64,000 nucleotides of DNA. It comes from Candidatus Promineofilum glycogenicum. GTDB taxonomy: Bacteria; Chloroflexota; Anaerolineae; Promineifilales; Promineifilaceae. Position numbers and translations under genes: made by a program. Of this stretch, positions 8,241 through 14,879 are shown piece after piece (position 1 is the first letter of the stretch; each line of letters begins with the position of its first letter). The stretch is from positions 1-64,000 of the forward strand of contig JADJHJ010000026.1 in the NCBI GenBank assembly GCA_016707605.1. Reading direction: 5' to 3'. The notes beneath the pieces were generated by a model, which saw nothing but the letters and a program-made list of their open reading frames with translations, did no database searches and was not told the DNA's origin.

Positions 8241-10289
8241 TCAGGAACCGGGTTCGGCCGGGGAGACGACGCGCAAGCCAACCTGGTCGTTCCTAAAGTT
8301 AGGGTCGTTGAAGTTGCGGAAGGCGCTGCGGGCGTGTTGGTCAGTTCGCAGCCACGAGCCGCCGCGCACGCCCCGTTGCTCGCCGGAGGCCGGCCCGGTC
8401 GGATTATCGGCCGGGGAGCTGGCGTAGTAGCCGGGGTTGAACCAGTCGCCCAACCACTCCCATAGATTGCCGGCCATGTCGAGCGCGCCGACCCAACTGG
8501 CGCCGGCGGGGTAAGAGCCGGCCGGGGCAAGGAAGGCGAAGCCGTCGTCCACAGCCGGGTCCGCCCCCGGAAAGGGGCAGTTCAGGTCGCAGAAGTTGAG
8601 CCGTTGCCCGTCGAACGCCGCGCCCCACGGGTAGGCGCGCCCTTCCGGCCCGCGCGCGGCGTACTCCCACTCGGCCTCCGTCGGCAGCCGGCCGCCGGCC
8701 CAGTCGGCATAGGCCACGGCGTCGTCCCACGTCAGCAGGATCACCGGCTGCGCCTCCAATCCGGTCAGGTCGCTGTCCGGCCCCTGGGGGTGCTGCCAGT
8801 TCGCGCCGTCGATGTAGGCCCAGGCTTCGCCGGCGGCGTTCCACGCGCCCCCCTCGCGCTCGGCCGTCGTCTCGTAGCCGGTGTCGGCCACGAAGGCGGC
8901 GAACTGGGCGTTCGTCACCTCGCCGCGGTCGAGCCAGAAGGCGTCGAGCGTCACCTCATGCACCGGCCGTTCGCGCGGCTCGCCCTCTTCGCTGCCCATC
9001 AGGAACGAGCCGGCGGGGACAAAGACCTGTTCCACAGCCACGCCGCCACGGGACACAAGGCGCACGTCGCCAAGTTGCGGTTCGGCGGCCGGGGTTGAGG
9101 TTGGCGGCTGGGTGGGCGAGGGTGTCGATGGTGGGGGCGAAGGCGACGGCGGCTGGGTGGGCGCGGGGGTGGCGCTGGGCTGGGGTGTGGCTGGGGCCGT
9201 GCTGTTGGCCGGCGGTGTGGCGCTGGGCTGGGGCGTGGCCTCAGTGGCGACGCCGGCCAGTAGTGTGGCGGCGGGCGAGGCGTCGGCCGCGCCGCCGTTG
9301 GGATCGCGCAGAGCGATGATCGCCCAGAGGGCCAACACCACCAGCACCGCCGCTCCGGCCAGCCGGCCCCAAATGGGCACCGCCGGGCGGCGCGGCGCGG
9401 GCGACGGGGCCGCCCGCCCGGCCACCGGCAGCGTCGCCGGTAGCGGCTGTGGCCCGCCCGGCGGCAAGGGAGGCGGGGCGGGCGAGTCGGCCGCGAGGGC
9501 TTGCTTGAGCTGGGACACGCTACCCAACCGCTGGCTGATCGACAGCGTCATGGCGGCCATGACTGCCTGTGACGTCGCCTCGCTGACGGCGGGATTGAGC
9601 GTTCGCGGCGGCGACAGTACGTCCGCGCCGCTACTCAGGTCGGGCGCTTCGGGCGGAACCCGCCCGGTCAGCGTGGCGTAGAGCGTTGCGCCGAGGGCGT
9701 AGACGTCGCTGCGCGGGTCGGTGCGTCCGCGGCCATACTGCTCCGGCGGACTGAAGCCGGCCGTCACCGCCTTGGCGCCGGCCGTCGTGCCCTTGCTGGG
9801 GTCATACTCCTTAGAGATGCCGAAATCGACCAGGACGGCCCGGCCGTCGTCGGTGATGATGATATTGGCCGGCTTGATGTCGCGGTGGATGATGGGCGGT
9901 TTGCGGGTGTGGAGGTACTCCAGCGCCGTGCACACCTGGCGCACCCAGGCCAGCGCCTCGGCCTCGTCCAATGGCCGGCCGCGCTCGATCACCATCGCCC
10001 CCAGGCTCTGGCCCTCGATGAACTCCATGACCAGGTATTGCCCCTGGCCGGGCAACACGAAGTGGTCGAAGACGACGGGCAAGTTGGGGTGGCGCAGATT
10101 GGCCAGCAGCCGGGCCTCGCGCTCGAATTGGCCTTGCGCCGCGGCGGTGGAATAGAAGTTCTCCTTGACCGCCACCGGCCGCCCCAGCGTCAGATCCCAG
10201 CCGCGATAAACCACGCCGAAGCCGCCCTGGCCGACGAGCTTGGCAATGCGATAACGGTTGTGGAGCGTCGTGCCGATTGCGAGCGCCAC
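8241..10289 (-). CDS. Ser/Thr kinase with FGE-like sensor domain
   Basis: This is a 682-residue kinase beginning at GTG 10289, with AGGAG five bases upstream. Domains: PknB-type kinase about 10-265 (GQGGFGVVY, HRDIKPAN, DFGISKE), a membrane helix near 315-335 (AGAAVLVVLALWAIIAL), a long Ser/Thr/Pro/Gln linker to about 415, and an FGE-like module about 425-675 (VFVPAGSFLMGS, FWLDRGEVTNAQ, RLPTEAEWEYAARG, DMAGNLWEW). The linker holds repeats such as ATPQPSATP. The FGE catalytic cysteine pair is absent (RGGSWLRTDQHARSAFR), so ligand binding is likelier than oxidation. It is the first gene of the kinase array. Confidence 0.92.
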   Translation of the reverse strand: MALAIGTTLHNRYRIAKLVGQGGFGVVYRGWDLTLGRPVAVKENFYSTAAAQGQFEREARLLANLRHPNLPVVFDHFVLPGQGQYLVMEFIEGQSLGAMVIERGRPLDEAEALAWVRQVCTALEYLHTRKPPIIHRDIKPANIIITDDGRAVLVDFGISKEYDPSKGTTAGAKAVTAGFSPPEQYGRGRTDPRSDVYALGATLYATLTGRVPPEAPDLSSGADVLSPPRTLNPAVSEATSQAVMAAMTLSISQRLGSVSQLKQALAADSPAPPPLPPGGPQPLPATLPVAGRAAPSPAPRRPAVPIWGRLAGAAVLVVLALWAIIALRDPNGGAADASPAATLLAGVATEATPQPSATPPANSTAPATPQPSATPAPTQPPSPSPPPSTPSPTQPPTSTPAAEPQLGDVRLVSRGGVAVEQVFVPAGSFLMGSEEGEPRERPVHEVTLDAFWLDRGEVTNAQFAAFVADTGYETTAEREGGAWNAAGEAWAYIDGANWQHPQGPDSDLTGLEAQPVILLTWDDAVAYADWAGGRLPTEAEWEYAARGPEGRAYPWGAAFDGQRLNFCDLNCPFPGADPAVDDGFAFLAPAGSYPAGASWVGALDMAGNLWEWLGDWFNPGYYASSPADNPTGPASGEQRGVRGGSWLRTDQHARSAFRNFNDPNFRNDQVGLRVVSPAEPGS

Positions 10290-10385
10290 GTCATCTCCTG
10301 CACTAAGGTATAGCGACTGGATGGATGATAGAGCGCCAACAGGCGGAAGGCAAATTGGGTTCGTTAGAAGCGGGCCACTCTTCCC

Positions 10386-10970
10386 CTAGCGCAAGAAGCG
10401 CCGCCGCACGGAAAACGCCTGATACTGGGCCAGGCCGCTGATGAGGGCCACCGTCAGGAACAGCACCAAGGGGAAGGACGTGCCCAGGAGGGCCGTTGGA
10501 TCGTCTGTCCGTACCCCCAAACCATAGATCGCCCCTAGCCCCAGCACCACCAGGTAAGCCCCGGCCAGACTGGTGGCCAGGACGACGACGATGCTGCCCA
10601 GGCGGTTGCCGAAGAAGCCGCCCAACCCGGCGGCAGCGATGGTCAGCACCACGCCCAGGATGTCGAGGTTCAGCCCGGCCAGTCGGAAAAACCCCAGCAG
10701 GGCCAGCATCAGCACCAGGCCCAGGAGGGCCCCGGCGATGTTGAGGGTGAACTTGACCAGAATGTAGAGCGACGACGCCAGGATGCCGCCGGCGACAATG
10801 CCGACGAGGATACGCAAGGCCGTATCCAGCCCGCCGCCCAGCCAGGCTACCAGCGAGTAGCCGATGGCGAAGCCCAGGAAGGCCAGGGCGAAGCGGAAGA
10901 GCAGGCTGCCGTAGGCGGCGACGAAGATGCCGCTGACCAGAACGATAATACCCCAAAGCAATGTGTGCAT
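10386..10970 (-). CDS. Multi-pass membrane protein, DUF4203-like
   Basis: This 194-residue protein is almost entirely hydrophobic, with about six to seven predicted membrane helices rich in Gly, such as GIFVAAYGSLLFRFALAF and FFGNRLGSIVVV. The pattern (a GNRLG turn between helices and a short basic C-tail RRRFLR) resembles DUF4203/TMEM198-like proteins of unknown role. ATG 10970 is preceded by GAGGT; the open frame extends further upstream, but that stretch overlaps the HdeD-like gene on the same strand in another frame and is not coding. It lies 32 bases after the HdeD-like gene and is probably co-transcribed with it. Confidence 0.75.
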   Translation of the reverse strand: MHTLLWGIIVLVSGIFVAAYGSLLFRFALAFLGFAIGYSLVAWLGGGLDTALRILVGIVAGGILASSLYILVKFTLNIAGALLGLVLMLALLGFFRLAGLNLDILGVVLTIAAAGLGGFFGNRLGSIVVVLATSLAGAYLVVLGLGAIYGLGVRTDDPTALLGTSFPLVLFLTVALISGLAQYQAFSVRRRFLR

Positions 10971-11002
10971 GATGTGTACCTCGTGATTGGTGGTTTCTTC
11001 TC

Positions 11003-11593
11003 TTATCTCCCCCGCTCGTTGCGCAGGATGAATGACCAGAAAAACAGGATGACGCCGGCGGCAATGAGCAGCAGGCTGATGAGTTGCAAGATAGCGGCCA
11101 GCGTGCTCACACCCAGGGCGTGCAAGATGATGAGCGCCCCCAGCACCAGATAGAAGATAGTGCTGATGAACGACAGCCGCCGCAGCGCGGTCAGCTTCTT
11201 GTCCAGCAACAAGTACAGGCCGACGCCGCCATAGGCCAGACAGCCCAGCCCCAGCACCGTCAGCGCCGCGCCGGGCGAAAAAAACTGGACGACGATGGCC
11301 AGCAAGCCCGCAGCCACGCCGACCACGCCGTGGATGAGCGTCCACTGGCGCACCGGCGTGCGCTCCGTGGCCTGGAGCGACAGATAGATGCTGAGCGCGC
11401 CGCTGGCCAGCAGCGACAGGGCCACGACCCAGGCGAGGATGACGGCCGTCGTCGGCTTGGCGAAGAAGACGTAGAGGCCCAGGGCCAGCAGCACCAGCCC
11501 TTCCAGCAGCACAACCCACCAGGCGATGCCCTTGCGCCAGGGCAGCGCGCCCTTGGCGGTCCGCGTCACTTGGTTCTTGATGTCTTTAGTCAT
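11003..11593 (-). CDS. HdeD/DUF308-like membrane protein
   Basis: This 196-residue protein has six regularly spaced hydrophobic segments (for example WWVVLLEGLVLLALGLYVFF near residue 25 and LISLLLIAAGVILFFWSFIL near the end), the arrangement of HdeD-family (DUF308) proteins linked to acid or general stress in enterobacteria. ATG 11593 follows GAGGG. The basic tail RNERGR marks a cytoplasmic end. It probably heads a two-gene unit with the DUF4203-like gene. Its role in this organism cannot be read from the sequence. Confidence 0.8.
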   Translation of the reverse strand: MTKDIKNQVTRTAKGALPWRKGIAWWVVLLEGLVLLALGLYVFFAKPTTAVILAWVVALSLLASGALSIYLSLQATERTPVRQWTLIHGVVGVAAGLLAIVVQFFSPGAALTVLGLGCLAYGGVGLYLLLDKKLTALRRLSFISTIFYLVLGALIILHALGVSTLAAILQLISLLLIAAGVILFFWSFILRNERGR

Positions 11594-11718
11594 GGTTGCC
11601 CTCGATGATGATTGCGTAGAGTGGGTGAAACGCACCTATGATAGCGTGGGCGCGCAAGAAGGCTACAATTTGGGTGTGGTGGCCCGGCCAGCCAAAACCC
11701 GGCCGCCGCAGGTGAGCC

Positions 11719-12219
11719 ATGCCCTACTGTCAACTCTACTACCACCTTGTCTGGCGCGTCCGCAACGGGGAACCGCTGCTGACGACGACGGCCGAACCGC
11801 TCATCCTCGACTACTTGCGCTGGCGGGCCGTGGGCCTGGGCGGCGCGGTCTTGGCCCTGGAGGGCGCGGCCGATCACGTGCACCTCGTCGCCGCCATCCC
11901 GCCCCGCGTCGCGGTGCACTCTTTCCTCAGCCAGCTACAGAGCAGCGCGGCCAGCAAGTTCAACAACCGTTCGCCGGAGGTTCCGCTCTATTGGGCCGAG
12001 GAGTTCGGCGCAATGACCTTCGACGGCAAGCGGCTGCCCTACGTCATCGCCTACGTCGAGCAGCAGAAGGCCCACCACGCGGCCGGGACGATCATCCCCA
12101 TCCTGGAACGGGTGGACGACCGGCCCGTCGCGCGGGGCACGCTGCGCGAGCCGCCGGCCGTCTATGCCGCCGAGGCGGGGTTGGCGGCGTGGTGGGGGGA
12201 GATGATGGGGTTGGAGTAG
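11719..12219 (+). CDS. Y1 (IS200-like/REP-associated) transposase
   Basis: This 166-residue protein belongs to the HUH single-strand transposases. It has the metal-binding HUH motif as DHVHLVAAIPP near residue 55 and a helix YVIAYVEQQKAHH near 115 that holds the nucleophile-type Tyr. The length and the solitary setting fit REP-associated tyrosine transposases (RAYT, TnpA-REP) more than a complete IS200 element: no TnpB and no clear element ends are seen. ATG 11719 follows AGGTGAG. The family A hairpins in this window are candidate substrates, though none flanks the gene directly. Confidence 0.85.
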   Translation: MPYCQLYYHLVWRVRNGEPLLTTTAEPLILDYLRWRAVGLGGAVLALEGAADHVHLVAAIPPRVAVHSFLSQLQSSAASKFNNRSPEVPLYWAEEFGAMTFDGKRLPYVIAYVEQQKAHHAAGTIIPILERVDDRPVARGTLREPPAVYAAEAGLAAWWGEMMGLE

Positions 12220-12305
12220 AGCGGGATAGCACACAGATACCGCTGCTGTGGATAGCATCCATCGCCACGTCGGCATACGTTCCGCTGTGGGTTGTGGGTT
12301 AATTG

Positions 12306-13583
12306 TCAACGCGCCGGCGGCGCGGAGGCGGCAAGCGCTACCGGCGTGTAGAGCAGGAAGCGCGCGATCTCATAGGTTACGCTGGCCGCGTGGTTCGTCG
12401 TTGGCATGATGACCGAATTCGTGTTCGCCGTGCCGGCGTCGTCATTCGTGCCACTCCAGCCGGCCACGCGCCAGCCGGCGGCCGGTGTCGCCGTCAGGGT
12501 GATGCTCTCCCCGGCCACGTACTGCCCCGCGCCGCAACCGGCCGACTTGTTGGGCGAGGCGGCCGGGTCGCTGCCCTGCCCGCTGTGGTTGCGCGTCAGA
12601 GTAAAGCACATCGGTGGCACTGGCTCATAGGCCACGCTTGTGTCATGGGGGGCGCTGGGCATGATGATCGTGTTCATTGTCGCCGTGCTGGCGTCGTTGT
12701 TCGTGCCGCCCCAGCCGGCCACGCGCCAGCCGGCGGCCGGTGTCGCCGTCAGGGTGATGCTCTCCCCGGCCACGTACTGCCCCGCGCTGCAACCGGTTGA
12801 CTTGTTAGGCGAGGCGAGCGGGTCGCTGCCCTGCCCGCTGTGGCTGCGCGTCAGGGTGTAACAGAGGATCGGGGCTGACTCATAGGCAACGGTGACGATG
12901 TGGGCGGCAGCGGGCATGGTGACCGTGTTGGTCGTCGCCGTGCCGGCGTCGTTGTTCGTGCCGCCCCAGCCGGCCACGTTCCAGCCGGTGGCCGGCGTCG
13001 CCGTCAGGGTGATGCTCTCCCCGGCCACATACTGCCCCGCGCTGCAACCGGCCGACTTGTTGGGCGAGGCGGCCGGGTCGCTGCCCTGGCCGCTGTGGTT
13101 GCGCGTCAGGGTGTAACAGAGGATCGGGGCTGACTCATAAGCAATGGTGACGATGTGGGCGGCAGCGGGCATGGTGACCGTATTCGTCGTCGCCGTGCCG
13201 GCGTCGTTGTTCGTGCCGCCCCAGCCGGCCACGTTCCAGCCGGTGGCCGGCGTCGCCGTCAATGTGATGCTTTCGCCGGTGACGTACTGCCCCGCGCCGC
13301 AGCCGGCCGAAAGGGTGGGAGTGGCCACAGGGTTGTTACCCTGGCCGGTGTGTGTCCGTGTCAGGGTGTAGCACGCCGGCGCGGCCGGCTGGTAAGTCAC
13401 ACTGACCGTATGGTTGGCGGCGGGCATGGTGACCGTGTTGGTCGTCGCCGTGCCGGCGTCGTTGTTCGTGCCGCCCCAGCCGGCCACGTTCCAGCCGGTG
13501 GCCGGCGTCGCCGTCAGGGTGATGCTCTCCCCGGCCACATACTGCCCCGCGCCGCAGCCGGCCGAAAGGGTGGGAGTGGCCAC
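12306..13583 (-). CDS. InlB-type B-repeat protein, C-terminal part (frameshifted)
   Basis: This frame holds five tandem modules of about 83 residues, each with CYTLTR-HxGQG, AGCGAGQYVAGESITLTATPA-like text, GWNVAGWxGTNND and a closing HxxSVxYE. These are divergent InlB B-repeats, a beta-rich surface module. It continues the protein encoded at 13591-14871: a two-base deletion near 13630 breaks the frame, shown by comparing that repeat joint with its neighbours. The joined gene would encode about 840-855 residues ending with FLLYTPVALAASAPPAR. No own start signal is seen, so it is probably not an independent gene. Confidence 0.75.
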   Translation of the reverse strand: MATPTLSAGCGAGQYVAGESITLTATPATGWNVAGWGGTNNDAGTATTNTVTMPAANHTVSVTYQPAAPACYTLTRTHTGQGNNPVATPTLSAGCGAGQYVTGESITLTATPATGWNVAGWGGTNNDAGTATTNTVTMPAAAHIVTIAYESAPILCYTLTRNHSGQGSDPAASPNKSAGCSAGQYVAGESITLTATPATGWNVAGWGGTNNDAGTATTNTVTMPAAAHIVTVAYESAPILCYTLTRSHSGQGSDPLASPNKSTGCSAGQYVAGESITLTATPAAGWRVAGWGGTNNDASTATMNTIIMPSAPHDTSVAYEPVPPMCFTLTRNHSGQGSDPAASPNKSAGCGAGQYVAGESITLTATPAAGWRVAGWSGTNDDAGTANTNSVIMPTTNHAASVTYEIARFLLYTPVALAASAPPAR

Positions 13584-13880
13584 AGGGTTGTTACCCTGGC
13601 CGGTGTGTGTCCGTGCCAGGGTGTAACAGAGGCGCGGCTGGCTGGTAAGTCACACTGACCGTATGGTTGGCAGCGGGCATGGTGACCGTGTTGGTCGTCG
13701 CCGTGCTGGCGTCGTTGTTCGTGCCGCCCCAGCCGGCCACGTTCCAGCCGGTGGCCGGCGTCGCCGTCAATGTGATGCTTTCGCCGGTGACGTACTGCCC
13801 CGCGCTGCAACCGGTTGACTTGTTAGGCGAGGCGAGCGGGTCGCTGCCCTGCCCGCTGTGGCTGCGCGTCAACGAATAGC
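12360..13880 (-). repeat. Tandem ~250-bp coding repeats (InlB-type)
   Basis: Six coding repeats of about 250 bp with very high nucleotide identity, especially across the part encoding GWNVAGWGGTNND. Such identity allows slippage or assembly collapse and may explain the two-base frameshift near 13630. They are not a CRISPR array, because the units are long and translated. Confidence 0.85.
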
Positions 13881-14871
13881 AGAGCGGTGGCGGCGTTCCC
13901 TCGCCGACGCCCCAATCCGGCTGAAAATCGCGGCCGGGGGAGTTCGTCAGTCGCATCACGTTCGAGCCATCGGCGTTCATGGTGTAGATTTCGTAGTTGC
14001 CATCCCGATTGGAGTAGAACACGAGCTGGGAACCGTCCGGCGACCAGGCTGGGCCGCGGTCGAACGCCGGGTGATGGGTCAAATTGGTCTGATTCTGACC
14101 GTTCACCCCCATCACGTACACCTCCGATGTCCCGTCACGCCCGCTGCGAAAGGCGATCCGCGTGCCATCGGGTGACCAGGACGCCCCGAAGTCCTCGGAG
14201 GGGTCGGTCGTCAACTGAACCTGATTGCTGCCGTCGGCATTCATCACGAAAACGTCGCTGTTGCCGGTGCGGTCGCTGGAAAAGACGATCTTCTGGCCGC
14301 TGGGCGACCAGTCCGGCCCGCTGTCGTTGGCCGGGTTGTTGGTGATGCAAGTCTGATCGCTGCCATCAGCGTCCATGAGGCAGACGTCACTGTTGCCATT
14401 GCGGTCACTGCGGAAGGCGATCCTGTTGCCGTCGGGCGACCACTGCGGCGCGTGGTCAATGGCCGCGTGTGTCGTCAATCGCGTGACGCCGCTGCCATCG
14501 GCATTCATCACGTAGAGGTCGGTGTTGTTGTTGACAATCCGGGCAAAGGCGATCTTCTGCCCGTTGGGCGAATAGCCGGCGCGCTCCTCATGGGTAGGCG
14601 AGTTGGTCAGATTGACCACGTTGCTGCCATCGCTGTCCATGGCGAAGATGTCCTGATTGCCGGAGCGGTCGCTGTCGAAGACGATGCGGCCGTTGCCGGC
14701 GGCCAGGACGGTCGTCGCCGGAGCCGCCCCCCGGCTTAGAGCCAGCAGGGTCAGCGCCAGCAGGCACGCCAGGTCGAGGAAGCCGCGCCCGCGCCCCGTT
14801 CGGTTAGGTTGCCAATGGTTGTGCATAGGCTCTATCGTGCGTCCGTGTATGCCGTCGTCGGGTTCGCTCAT
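13591..14871 (-). CDS. TolB-like propeller protein, N-terminal part
   Basis: This exported protein has a hydrophobic signal segment (LDLACLLALTLLALS), then six WD40-like/TolB-type blades. Each blade carries the pattern SPDGxxIAFxSDRxGNxxVYVMNADGS, typical of PD40 repeats, to about residue 335. One InlB-type B-repeat follows before the frame ends at 13591 because of a two-base deletion; the remaining five modules are at 12306-13583. ATG 14871 is used, but ATG 14826, just before the signal segment, is equally possible. It starts nine bases after the stop of the sister propeller gene at 14880-17711 and is probably in the same operon. Confidence 0.8.
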   Translation of the reverse strand: MSEPDDGIHGRTIEPMHNHWQPNRTGRGRGFLDLACLLALTLLALSRGAAPATTVLAAGNGRIVFDSDRSGNQDIFAMDSDGSNVVNLTNSPTHEERAGYSPNGQKIAFARIVNNNTDLYVMNADGSGVTRLTTHAAIDHAPQWSPDGNRIAFRSDRNGNSDVCLMDADGSDQTCITNNPANDSGPDWSPSGQKIVFSSDRTGNSDVFVMNADGSNQVQLTTDPSEDFGASWSPDGTRIAFRSGRDGTSEVYVMGVNGQNQTNLTHHPAFDRGPAWSPDGSQLVFYSNRDGNYEIYTMNADGSNVMRLTNSPGRDFQPDWGVGEGTPPPLCYSLTRSHSGQGSDPLASPNKSTGCSAGQYVTGESITLTATPATGWNVAGWGGTNNDASTATTNTVTMPAANHTVSVTYQPAAPLLHPGTDTHRPG

Positions 14872-14879
14872 CGGCAAGG

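Noticed and set aside
747..10289. Diversity-generating retroelement with an FGE/C-lectin target
   Set aside because: FGE-like folds are common DGR targets, but no reverse transcriptase or template repeat is present in the window.
10971..11519. N-terminal extension of the DUF4203-like protein
   Set aside because: It overlaps the HdeD-like gene on the same strand and has no hydrophobic pattern; ATG 10970 has a ribosome site.
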